DNA of 49,908 bases from Sporohalobacter salinus (lineage in GTDB: Bacteria; Bacillota; Halanaerobiia; Halobacteroidales; Acetohalobiaceae): NCBI RefSeq assembly GCF_016908635.1, contig NZ_JAFBEG010000017.1, forward strand, positions 1-49,908. The letters run 5' to 3'. Below the pieces are notes generated by a model, which saw nothing but the letters and a program-made list of their open reading frames with translations, had not been told where the DNA came from and did no database searches. Of the stretch, positions 8,481-16,073 are shown piece after piece (the stretch's first letter is position 1; each line of letters opens with the position of its first letter). The translations under genes were made by a program, and so were the position numbers.

Positions 8481-10784
8481 TTACTTCCAATTATATATAT
8501 TAAATGTTCCTAATGTTCTTTCAGCTTCTGCTACTGCAGTTAAGAAATTATTCTTAGTAACAATCTTTTTTCGTTTAGCATTTATTAAAGCTGATTGGGC
8601 ATCCAAAAGATGGGATACTGATACTCTTCCTTTAGAATAAGAATCCCTTACTAAATCCAAATTTTTAGTTGCTGCCTCTACAGCTTCTTTAGCATCCATA
8701 AATTTCTGATACTGAGTACTTACATTACTTACCTTGCTTCTAATCTTCTGTTTTAACTTATTTACTAAAGAAGCACGTTTAGTTTTCAGCTGTTCTATTT
8801 CTTCTTCAACTTTATTTAGCCTTTCTTCTTTATTTCCACCTTCATAGAGCGGAAAGGAAATCTGTAAAGCTGCTTGCCATTCATCCTCTGATTCGCCGTA
8901 TCTAATTCCAGCCCCTGATTCATCAAAATAAGTATTATATCTTGCTAATAGTCCTACCTCCGGCAAATAATAATCTCTCCTAAGCATCTGACACTCTCTT
9001 TTTTTAGCTTTGAGTGCATAATCAATCTGCTCTATTTCAACCGAATTATCAATTCCTTGTTTAGCTAACTGATTAGTAGTCTTCTCTAATTCCCATGGGC
9101 TATCTATCTTAAATCTATTTTTGACTTTCTTTATAATTCCTTTTACTTCAAATTTATTCAAAGACACTCTTTCTTCCAAAGACATATCTAAAACCCTCTT
9201 TAAATTATCTTTAATATCCTTTAATTGCTGCTTAGACTGGGTTAAATCACTGGAATTCATCGCCAATTCACTTTCCCATCTATAAATATCTGCTGGCCCC
9301 GAATCACCAATTCTATACTTAGTTCTAGCTATATTTAAATTTTCTTTAGTTAACCTAATATCTTCCTGCTGTAATTGTACATTAGATTTCATCTGTAAAG
9401 TATTTAAATAAGAAGTTATTGTCTTCAATATTGTATCTAGCTCTTTTTCCTTCTTTTTTTCTTTTGCTTGTCGATATAAATTTTCTTTAATATCTACATT
9501 AGCATTGACTTCTTCATTAAATAAAACTTGTTTAATTTCTATTCCGCCATCTAAAGTCTTTTCTGCCTGTGTCATAGGACTTGCTGCTGCTATCTCGTCT
9601 CTTAATCGAGAATAGGACATATCGACGTTAACTGTAGGCTTTCTATTATTTTTGGCCTGTTTTAAATCTGATTCTGATATCTTAACCTCTTTATTTTTAG
9701 TCTTTAAATCAAGATTATTACTTAAAGAAGTTTGAACCGCTTTTTTTAAAGTCAGTTCTTTTTCCCTTTTATCCTGGCGGTTAACTAGTCTTGCTTTCTT
9801 CAATATTTCCCAATCAGGTAGATTTCCTATCTCATTTGCTATTTTCATATTTATAGTGAAATGTTTTTTAGTCTTTTCACTCTTAGCAATATAAATAGGT
9901 AATTGCTCAGGATTCTTTCCTAATAAGATTGATTCCAAATTAAGTGCTACTGTTCTAGCTCTTCTATTTATTTCTTCTATATGAGAATAAGCAGCCAAAA
10001 TATCTCTTTTACTATTGAAATCTGTAATTGTAGTTGTAAAAGTAGGTATCTTTTTCTTATTCAATTTAGTCAATAACTGATTAATCTTACTGTCATGTTG
10101 TGCTGTTAATAGCGGAGATAGATAGATTGCTTCTGATCCTTTCAATTGCTCAACTTTTCCTGTAATTAAATCTTTCCAGTATATGTATTCCGTCTTAACC
10201 CCCTGCTTTTCCAAATCTTTATTAAACCCTTCTTTAAAATTAGAAATTATCTTAGCAGTATCCTCGGCTATTACAAAAGTAAGCTTATTAAACTTGCTAA
10301 GACTTCTAAAAGCAGTAACATCTCTTTTTAAAAAACGTTTGCAAGTTATAAAATTTAAATTTTTAATTCCACTTTTATCCTGCTGTATAGAAGTAGTTAG
10401 AAATTTAGGATCTAATATGTAAGGAGCAATCAACGGTTTATTAAGTTTCTGCCTCTTTACAGCTAAATGAGAACTTAAAACTCCAGCCGTAATAACAACA
10501 TCAACTTTACTATTATTTAAAAAATCATTTAACTTCTGCTGTAATTCTGAAGTTGACTCCCCTTTAGCTTCAATAAAATTAATTTTATATCCTTCGTCTA
10601 AAGTTTCCATAATTTCATTTTTAATGCTACTCTTTAGAGTTTGATTAAATCTATCATCTCCGTCATAGATTAAACCTACATTTACTATGTTAGTCTGCTC
10701 AAAATCTTTTCCTAAAGCCACCCCTGGTAATAATGAATTAATCAATATTAAAGATATTAACAACAATAATTCAATCTTCCTCAT
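8481..10784 (-). CDS. Fusion of an ABC-type solute-binding domain with a TolC-type outer-membrane channel
   Basis: This is the first gene of the RND operon. After a signal peptide (residues 1-25), residues about 30-330 resemble the ABC_sub_bind periplasmic family: VNVGLIYDGDDRFNQT start, VDVVITAGVLSSHLA, LTFVIAEDTAKIISNF, SEAIYLSPLL. Residues about 345-767 are an outer membrane efflux (TolC) domain: LTLKKAVQTSLSNNLDLKTK, long coiled coils, a second helical repeat with LQISFPLYEGGNKEERL, ending LGTFNIYNWK. The channel domain completes the tripartite pump and implies an outer membrane. The extra binding domain is unusual for TolC partners and might capture substrate. ATG 10784 is preceded by GGAGGTG; an upstream TTG is less likely. 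Confidence 0.85.
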   Translation of the reverse strand: MRKIELLLLISLILINSLLPGVALGKDFEQTNIVNVGLIYDGDDRFNQTLKSSIKNEIMETLDEGYKINFIEAKGESTSELQQKLNDFLNNSKVDVVITAGVLSSHLAVKRQKLNKPLIAPYILDPKFLTTSIQQDKSGIKNLNFITCKRFLKRDVTAFRSLSKFNKLTFVIAEDTAKIISNFKEGFNKDLEKQGVKTEYIYWKDLITGKVEQLKGSEAIYLSPLLTAQHDSKINQLLTKLNKKKIPTFTTTITDFNSKRDILAAYSHIEEINRRARTVALNLESILLGKNPEQLPIYIAKSEKTKKHFTINMKIANEIGNLPDWEILKKARLVNRQDKREKELTLKKAVQTSLSNNLDLKTKNKEVKISESDLKQAKNNRKPTVNVDMSYSRLRDEIAAASPMTQAEKTLDGGIEIKQVLFNEEVNANVDIKENLYRQAKEKKKEKELDTILKTITSYLNTLQMKSNVQLQQEDIRLTKENLNIARTKYRIGDSGPADIYRWESELAMNSSDLTQSKQQLKDIKDNLKRVLDMSLEERVSLNKFEVKGIIKKVKNRFKIDSPWELEKTTNQLAKQGIDNSVEIEQIDYALKAKKRECQMLRRDYYLPEVGLLARYNTYFDESGAGIRYGESEDEWQAALQISFPLYEGGNKEERLNKVEEEIEQLKTKRASLVNKLKQKIRSKVSNVSTQYQKFMDAKEAVEAATKNLDLVRDSYSKGRVSVSHLLDAQSALINAKRKKIVTKNNFLTAVAEAERTLGTFNIYNWK

Positions 10785-10873
10785 CAACTAACACCTCCAT
10801 TTTTAATTAAAAATCTTACCAATATAGTTAATCTTATTTTTCTCCTAAAATCAATTAATTATTTTGCTTAAAA

Positions 10874-10932
10874 ACTTTCTATTTGCAAGTACTGTTACTC
10901 ATTATAATAAATTTACTTTCTATTTGCAAGTA
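10874..10932. promoter_or_regulatory. Twin MarR-type operators and RND operon promoter
   Basis: An 18-base sequence ACTTTCTATTTGCAAGTA occurs twice, at 10874-10891 and 10915-10932, 41 bases apart. Each copy is an imperfect dyad (ACTTnCnAnTnGnAAGT). On the minus strand a near-consensus promoter runs through it: TTGCAA (10924-10929), a 17-base spacer, and TATAAT (10901-10906). The -35 thus lies in one operator copy and the other copy sits just after the -10. This fits repression of the RND operon and autoregulation by the adjacent MarR protein (inference). Confidence 0.75.
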
Positions 10933-11004
10933 TTTTTAGGAATGTTACTTTACAATATTCTTCTCAAAAACTATAATAAGTAATAGATAAAGGAGTTGAT
11001 ACCA

Positions 11005-11463
11005 ATGAAATTAAAAAACTCATTAAGTAAATATATAGCAACTATTTATAAAGATATGGGGTATTATCTTTATAAAGAAGCTGAAAAGTATAATCTAAAA
11101 AAGCATCACCTTATAATCTTATTTGTACTTTATAACCATGAAGGAATTACTCAAAGTGAATTAAAAGAAATATTAATGTTAGATGAAATTACGATTACTA
11201 AAAGATTAAAGGGGTTAGTTGAAAAAGAATATATTAAAAAAGAACAAAGCAAGAATGATAAAAGAAAAAAAGAATTATATATAACAGAAAAAGGATATGA
11301 AATTCAAGAAGAATTAAACGATATAAACGAAAGAACTAACACTATTTTAACTCAAGGAGTCTCTAAAGAAGAAGAAAAAATAACTAAACAAGTACTAAAA
11401 AAGATGTCAGAAAATATTTATGAATTCGCTCAAGAATTAAGAAAAAATAGCCAAAATAAATAA
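11005..11463 (+). CDS. MarR-family repressor, probable regulator of the RND operon
   Basis: A 152-residue winged-helix regulator. Visible are the MarR helix pattern YNHEGITQSELKEILMLDEI, the recognition helix ITITKRLKGLVEKEYI, and the wing KEQSKNDKRKKELYITEKG. It is divergent from the efflux operon, with twin dyad repeats between them, so it probably represses both and is released by a drug-like ligand. I chose ATG 11005, which has AGGAG 9 bases upstream; a TTG at 10996 overlaps the ribosome site. The gene ends just before a strong bidirectional terminator. Confidence 0.88.
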   Translation: MKLKNSLSKYIATIYKDMGYYLYKEAEKYNLKKHHLIILFVLYNHEGITQSELKEILMLDEITITKRLKGLVEKEYIKKEQSKNDKRKKELYITEKGYEIQEELNDINERTNTILTQGVSKEEEKITKQVLKKMSENIYEFAQELRKNSQNK

Positions 11464-11475
11464 TTAGCTTAATAA

Positions 11476-11502
11476 CCCCCCACTAAATAATTTAGTGGGG
11501 GG
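11476..11502. terminator. Bidirectional intrinsic terminator
   Basis: A perfect 12-bp stem (CCCCCCACTAAA 11476-11487 with 11491-11502) and TAA loop lie between two convergent genes (marR and the DUF2325 gene). Both flanks are AT-rich. Confidence 0.9.
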
Positions 11503-11514
11503 ATTTATATATAA

Positions 11515-11796
11515 TCAATTTAATAATCCAACAAATTTAAACTTTTTATATATACAAGCCCATGAGCGACGACTAAACACAATCGGAATTTCTCGAGATT
11601 TTGCCCTAGCCTTTACTGCCTCACACAAACTGTGGCCAACATAATCCGTTAATACCAATACCATATCTGTCCCATGACCTATTTTACATTTGTTACACTT
11701 TCTCCCAGTTATATGTTTTACTTCCTCGGCTCCTAACTGACTTAATTTATTAGAAATATCTCCTAATCTATCTCCTCCAACTACTAAAATTGACAT
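11515..11796 (-). CDS. DUF2325 domain protein (93 aa)
   Basis: A small Rossmann-like protein of the DUF2325 family. The N-terminal MSILVVGGDRLGDI and ITGRKCNKCKIGHGTDMVLVLTDY, then SREIPIVFSRRSW, match the family pattern. A CNKC pair and a later Cys could bind metal or a thiol, but the function is not established. The ribosome site GGAGGAG precedes ATG 11796. It follows the flavodoxin-DUF3793 pair by about 130 bases and may be a separate unit. Confidence 0.8.
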   Translation of the reverse strand: MSILVVGGDRLGDISNKLSQLGAEEVKHITGRKCNKCKIGHGTDMVLVLTDYVGHSLCEAVKARAKSREIPIVFSRRSWACIYKKFKFVGLLN

Positions 11797-11926
11797 TACT
11801 GCTCCTCCTTCCTCTTAATTTAAAATTGAATCCGTTCAACTAATATTAACAATAGCTATTATTTCAAATCCTTTCCAAATTTAATAAAAACAACTACTTT
11901 TATTCAAATTCTGAATAAGTTCCTTT

Positions 11927-12505
11927 TTATATGATTTGTTCTAATTTTCTATTAAAATAATCTCTAGCTAAATCAAACCTTTTCTTTTGTAATAAAGAAC
12001 TATCTTTATCTCCATATATTTTCCATTCTTGTTTACAAGTACATTCTAAATCACTATAACCCATAAAACCTAATACATCTTTAAGCGGATAGCCTAAAAA
12101 AATACCAATTTCATGTGGAAAATCTCTTTTCCCAAAATTATATTCTTTTAACCTAGCAACTAAAAAATCGAGATATGTTTTTAAATCATATTCTTTAGGA
12201 TAACCCAGTTCTACTAAAAAGTTAATTGCTTCTAAATTACTTAGTTGTTCATCTAACACAGATTTATGATAGAATAAAATTTTTTTACGATCTTTCTCTT
12301 TATTTACTTCTATAAGATCTATCTCCTTATAAGATAAAATTCTAGTTTTGCACTTATCCCAAATATTATAATTACCATTGTAGGACTTTATAGTTCTTAA
12401 TTCCGCAGGCTTGACTCCAACTACTGTTGCTCCAATATTCTTTAAAATACATTTAAGACATTCTTTAAAATTAGTCTCTAATTTCTTATTTAAATCACCA
12501 TCCAT
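11927..12505 (-). CDS. DUF3793 family protein
   Basis: This matches the DUF3793 family: GATVVGVKPAELRTI near the N-terminus, an RILSYKEIDLIEV strand, ILFYHKSVLDEQLSN, FLVELGYP, and the conserved C-terminal FPHEIGIFLGYPLKDVLGFMGY followed by CTCKQEWKIYGD. The biochemical role is unknown. The family often neighbours flavodoxin and iron-responsive genes, as here. The start at 12505 is chosen because GGAGG lies just upstream; the upstream in-frame ATG (12520) contains that site. It is 24 bases downstream of the flavodoxin gene, in one operon. Confidence 0.85.
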   Translation of the reverse strand: MDGDLNKKLETNFKECLKCILKNIGATVVGVKPAELRTIKSYNGNYNIWDKCKTRILSYKEIDLIEVNKEKDRKKILFYHKSVLDEQLSNLEAINFLVELGYPKEYDLKTYLDFLVARLKEYNFGKRDFPHEIGIFLGYPLKDVLGFMGYSDLECTCKQEWKIYGDKDSSLLQKKRFDLARDYFNRKLEQII

Positions 12506-12529
12506 ACTCTTTTCCTCCATTATAAAGAA

Positions 12530-12964
12530 TTAACCTGATAAATTGTCAGCCCAAATTTCAATTTCCTCTTTAGCTTCAGAAGTTATTTCTCCATCCCATT
12601 TAAATCCTTCTGTAATAATTTCTGCACCTAAATCTTTTAATTTATCTTCTAATATATCTACAGCTTGACAGAACATATCCCCATATGATGTATCCCCAGG
12701 ACCAAAAACAGCTGCTTGCTTATCAGATAAATCGATTCCAGAAAGTCTATCATAAAAATCTAAGAAATCATCTTGTAATTCCCCTGCTCCCCAAGTAGAA
12801 GAACCAAATAGAATTAAATCAAACTCATTTAAATCTTCTGGAGCTACATTAACAACATCTTTAATGAAAGTATCATAATTACTACTTAAAACTTCCTCCA
12901 ATTTAATTGCCAATTCTTCTGTATTTCCCATAGTTGATCCATATACAATAATAGCTTTTTTCAT
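12530..12964 (-). CDS. Short-chain flavodoxin
   Basis: An FMN electron carrier of about 144 residues that commonly replaces ferredoxin when iron is scarce. The phosphate-binding loop is YGSTMGNTEELA at residues 8-19. FGSSTWGAGELQDDF and FGPGDTSYGDMFCQAVD follow as the two isoalloxazine-contacting loops. The gene begins an operon with DUF3793. Two Fur-like boxes lie upstream, one directly before the gene and one inside a strong promoter 290 bases away, which fits iron-starvation induction. Confidence 0.95.
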   Translation of the reverse strand: MKKAIIVYGSTMGNTEELAIKLEEVLSSNYDTFIKDVVNVAPEDLNEFDLILFGSSTWGAGELQDDFLDFYDRLSGIDLSDKQAAVFGPGDTSYGDMFCQAVDILEDKLKDLGAEIITEGFKWDGEITSEAKEEIEIWADNLSG

Positions 12965-12994
12965 AATAAATCTCTCCCTTCAAATATTTTAACC

Positions 12995-13013
12995 TATAAT
13001 GAAAATCATTTTT
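12995..13013 (-). promoter_or_regulatory. Fur-type box, proximal
   Basis: TATAATGAAAATCATTTTT matches the 19-base Fur consensus GATAATGATAATCATTATC at 15 positions by my count. It lies about 30 bases upstream of the flavodoxin start. Confidence 0.6.
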
Positions 13014-13062
13014 AGTAAAATGGAATAAAAAATACTATTCCTAATATTTATTTAATTTTTAC

Positions 13063-13140
13063 TTACCTCATTATCAATAAAATTTTTAACAATATGATTA
13101 AAACTATCATATATATATTAAACCATTTAAAATATATCAT
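13063..13140 (-). CDS. Possible 25-aa hydrophobic peptide in the flavodoxin leader
   Basis: A short open frame lies between the Fur-regulated promoter and the flavodoxin gene. It would encode a strongly hydrophobic peptide (MIYFKWFNIYMIVLIILLKI, then LLIMR), a single membrane helix. A GGGGG directly abuts the ATG, which is poor spacing. It may be a small membrane peptide of the iron response or chance AT-rich sequence. Apart from this and the boxes, 13014-13472 holds nothing I recognise. Confidence 0.25.
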   Translation of the reverse strand: MIYFKWFNIYMIVLIILLKILLIMR

Positions 13141-13249
13141 CCCCCTTTTGTGAACGATAAAAATCAAACTCTGTTTATTCTAATCCATTTAGCTACTATC
13201 ATCAAAAACTATCCCATTATTAATATCATTAAGTAAATACTCTATATAT

Positions 13250-13278
13250 AGTATAGTGAAAATGATTATCAATGTCAA
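13250..13278 (-). promoter_or_regulatory. Strong promoter with embedded Fur-type box
   Basis: On the minus strand there is TTGACA (13273-13278), a 17-base spacer, and TATACT (13250-13255). A Fur-like box (13258-13276) fills the spacer and matches the 19-base consensus at 15 positions. Inside it, 13257-13271 is a near-perfect 7-1-7 dyad. Iron-loaded Fur bound here should block the promoter. It points to the flavodoxin-DUF3793 operon through a leader of about 280 bases. Confidence 0.75.
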
Positions 13279-13472
13279 GATTAAATTAAATTTTTAACAA
13301 ATTAAATTTAATTCACAGTATCCGAAGCTCTACATTAGTTGCAATTACTATAACAACTCCTAACTTCAATGTTGAAACTAAAATTAAATTAATTATTTTC
13401 CCATTATTAATTCTCTATTGTAATATTTATATTATAGAGAATATTTAAAAATTATAATTTAACCTCAATACT

Positions 13473-13524
13473 GTTGACAGGTCAACTATAATCTTATACA
13501 ATGAGTACTAGTTGACTTATCAAC
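13473..13524 (+). promoter_or_regulatory. marR-MATE promoter with two operators
   Basis: TTGACA (13474-13479), a 17-base spacer and TACAAT (13497-13502) form the promoter. GTTGACAGGTCAAC (13473-13486) covers the -35, and GTTGACTTATCAAC (13511-13524) lies just after the -10. Both fit GTTGA-n4-TCAAC, a typical MarR dyad. The ribosome site AAGGAGG (13528-13534) follows. This indicates autorepression by the MarR protein encoded next. Confidence 0.8.
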
Positions 13525-13540
13525 TATAAGGAGGATTAAT

Positions 13541-13975
13541 ATGCCACAAAAATATATTGGAAAATATCTAAGTATAGCCCGTCGAGCCCATGCTGCACGG
13601 TTAGACCAGAAACTAAAACCTTATGATATTAGTCACGGACAAGTTTTGCTCTTAATTGCTCTATATAAACAAGATGGAATCTATCCAAAAACACTATGTG
13701 ATATATATAATATCAATAAAGCTGCTGTAGGAAGAGGACTTAAAAAACTAAAAAATATTAATTTTATTACTAAAGAAACTGATCCTCAGGATAAACGTAG
13801 ACGATTAATTTACTTAACTGATAAAGCTAGAGAATTCCAACCTAAATTAAAAAGAGCTTTAAATTCAATAGAAGCAGAAATGAAAACAGATCTAACTAAA
13901 AAAGAAATTAAAACCTTCTTTAAAGTAATCAAGAAGATCTGTAATAACTTAGGTGCTGAAATCAATGACAACTGA
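13541..13975 (+). CDS. MarR-family repressor of the MATE operon
   Basis: A 144-residue winged-helix protein. Visible are ISHGQVLLLIALYKQDGIYP (DNA-binding core start), a recognition helix INKAAVGRGLKKL, and a wing TDPQDKRRRLIYLTDKA. It is first in an operon with a MATE transporter 47 bases downstream and has two dyad operators in its own promoter. It probably senses a small toxic compound and controls its export. Confidence 0.92.
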   Translation: MPQKYIGKYLSIARRAHAARLDQKLKPYDISHGQVLLLIALYKQDGIYPKTLCDIYNINKAAVGRGLKKLKNINFITKETDPQDKRRRLIYLTDKAREFQPKLKRALNSIEAEMKTDLTKKEIKTFFKVIKKICNNLGAEINDN

Positions 13976-14022
13976 ATATAATAAAAATAATTTTTAGAAC
14001 TATGTTATAGGAGGTTCAAAAC

Positions 14023-15405
14023 ATGAAAATTGAACAACAATCTGATAGATTAGGCATAGAAGCAATTATGCCTTTATTAATTAAACTTTCCACGCCAGCG
14101 ATTATCGGCATGATAGTTCAAGCTTTATACAATATAGTAGACAGTATTTATGTAGGAAGATTAAGTACCGAAGCTTTATCAGCTCTATCACTCGCCTTCC
14201 CTATTCAACTAATTCTAGTTGCTCTTGGGGTAGGTACAGGAGTAGGCACTAGTTCCTTGATCTCTAGATTACTAGGTAAAGGTGAAGAAGAAAGAGCAAA
14301 TAATGTAGCAGAACATGTAGTCCTCATTTCAATTGGTTATGGCTTAATAATAGGCATAATTGGCTTTTTCTGGGCAGATAATTTAATTCACCTTTTTACC
14401 AATAACACTTTATTAATTGACCTAGGTCATAAATATATGAAAATAATTATGGCTGGTTCTTTAGCAATCTTTATTCCTATGATCTTTAATAGTATCTTAC
14501 GTGGTGAAGGAAATACCTTTCTTCCTATGTTAACTATGGTAATTGGGGCTGGATTAAATATCTTTTTAGATCCTTTTCTAATCTTTGGATTAGGTTTTTT
14601 CCCTAAATTAGGAGTTGCTGGAGCAGCATACGCAACTGTCTTTTCACGTTTAGTCAGCGGTATATTTATTACTCTTGTTCTTTTTAGCGATAAGAATCAG
14701 GTTCAATTAAAACTATCAAAATTTAAATTTGATTTTCAAATTATTAAAGAAATCTATCAAGTTGGATTTCCAGCTATGGTTATGCGTCTGTTGGCTAGCA
14801 TCATGCTTCTAGGAATGAATAAAATTGTAAGCAACTACAGTACAACAGCTATTGCTGTCGTCGGTATATTCTTCCGGCTACAGTCTTTTATTCTGTTACC
14901 TGTTTTCGGCTTTAATCAAGGTTTTCTGCCAATCGTCGGCTATAATTACGGACATAATAACCCGCAACGAATGAAAAAAACAATAATTTACGGAACATCA
15001 AGTGCTTTTTGTTTTACATTAATAGGATTTTCTATTTTTCAATTGTTCCCTGCAAATCTAATTAAATTTTTTAATCAAGACCCTGAATTAATTAGAATTG
15101 GCACGTCTGCTTTAAGAAAAATCAGTTTTGCATATCTACTAGCTGGAATTAATATTGTGGGTTCAGCAACTTTTCAAGCTATCGGTAAGGGATTTCCAAG
15201 TCTTTTAGTTTCTTTTTTGCGACAAATAATCCTAATCTTGCCACTTATGTACTTGCTTGGAGATCTTTATGGTCTAAATGCTGTCTGGTTTGCTGTTCCA
15301 ATTGCTGAAGTAATTTCTTTTATCTTATTAGCAGTCTGGCTGATGTCTACTTTGAAGAAATCATTTACCCACATGGAACAGAAAAATTCAGTTCAAACAT
15401 CGTAA
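14023..15405 (+). CDS. MATE-family efflux transporter
   Basis: A 460-residue, 12-helix multidrug/toxin extruder (NorM/MepA-like), cation-driven at the inner membrane. The N-terminal half has LLIKLSTPAIIGMIVQALYN and VDSIYVGRLSTEALSALSLAFPIQ, typical of the family. The second half repeats it with VGFPAMVMRLLASIMLLGMNKI and GIFFRLQSFILLPVFGFNQG (each split here by its neighbours). AGGAGG precedes the ATG. It is co-transcribed with marR and ends at the hairpin 15513-15539. Confidence 0.95.
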   Translation: MKIEQQSDRLGIEAIMPLLIKLSTPAIIGMIVQALYNIVDSIYVGRLSTEALSALSLAFPIQLILVALGVGTGVGTSSLISRLLGKGEEERANNVAEHVVLISIGYGLIIGIIGFFWADNLIHLFTNNTLLIDLGHKYMKIIMAGSLAIFIPMIFNSILRGEGNTFLPMLTMVIGAGLNIFLDPFLIFGLGFFPKLGVAGAAYATVFSRLVSGIFITLVLFSDKNQVQLKLSKFKFDFQIIKEIYQVGFPAMVMRLLASIMLLGMNKIVSNYSTTAIAVVGIFFRLQSFILLPVFGFNQGFLPIVGYNYGHNNPQRMKKTIIYGTSSAFCFTLIGFSIFQLFPANLIKFFNQDPELIRIGTSALRKISFAYLLAGINIVGSATFQAIGKGFPSLLVSFLRQIILILPLMYLLGDLYGLNAVWFAVPIAEVISFILLAVWLMSTLKKSFTHMEQKNSVQTS

Positions 15406-15512
15406 ACCTCACCACCTTAAATCAAAAAAAGTTATTTTTTCACTTAAGCCTTGAGCAGTTTTTACCCTCCCTTATTCAAAATTAATTATATCTAACTTAA
15501 ATCAGTAATATT

Positions 15513-15539
15513 AAAGCTAGAGGCAATGCCTCTAGCTTT
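15513..15539 (+). terminator. Intrinsic terminator of marR-MATE operon
   Basis: A perfect 12-bp stem (AAAGCTAGAGGC 15513-15524 with 15528-15539), AAT loop, and a T-run tail on the plus strand. Confidence 0.9.
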
Positions 15540-15613
15540 TTATTGAAAACTAAATTTTATTTATCCTATTAATTTTAACAAAATAGTAAAAATTAATAAA
15601 CTCTTCAACTTTT

Positions 15614-15826
15614 TTAATCAATTAGTGAACGATATAAAGCAACAGTTAATGCAGACTGATTCCCATCTAATATCTGAGCCATTTCTGGACTAACTTCATT
15701 GGACAGTCCGATATCTTTCCCACTGTTATTTATAATCCTAGATTGTCGTTCTAAAGTCATTGAATCTCCCTCTGAAATTTGAGAACTAAACCTAGTTGGA
15801 TCCTTGAATTTTCCTCCTATTTCCAT
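15614..15826 (-). CDS. Uncharacterised 70-aa soluble protein
   Basis: I do not recognise this protein. It is hydrophilic, with no signal, cysteine or membrane helix. It begins MEIGGKFKDPTRFSSQISEG, has a central LERQSRIINNSGKDIGLSNE, and ends EMAQILDGNQSALTVALYRS. The ribosome site AAGGAGG is ideal, so it is almost certainly translated. It stands alone between a MATE gene (convergent) and a chemoreceptor gene. Confidence 0.65.
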   Translation of the reverse strand: MEIGGKFKDPTRFSSQISEGDSMTLERQSRIINNSGKDIGLSNEVSPEMAQILDGNQSALTVALYRSLID

Positions 15827-16032
15827 TTAATTACCTCCTTAAAATTATATTTAGGCTCATTAAAATTATTTCTAATAACTTCAATAAATATACAAATTAA
15901 GGAGGCAAAATAAAAAAGAATATCTTCTAAAAATTCAAATTTACACTCTACATTCCAAACTTAAGTGAACTTAATTTTTTAACAATAAAATTGACTTTAA
16001 ACCGAACTATAATTTGCAATCCAATTAAAAAA

Positions 16033-16052
16033 TGGAGGTTTTTCAACCTCCA
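16033..16052 (-). terminator. Intrinsic terminator of the chemoreceptor gene
   Basis: An 8-bp stem TGGAGGTT/AACCTCCA with a four-base loop, followed on the minus strand by six T. Confidence 0.9.
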
Positions 16053-16073
16053 TAAATACAAATAATATTTAAA

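Noticed and set aside
10924-10956. Plus-strand promoter for marR using TTGCAA and TACAAT
   Set aside because: Spacing is 21 bases, too long; the marR promoter remains unlocated.
13280-13316. AT-rich inverted repeat ATTAAATTAAATTT/AAATTAAATTTAAT
   Set aside because: Composed only of A and T with a mismatch, expected often in sequence this AT-rich.
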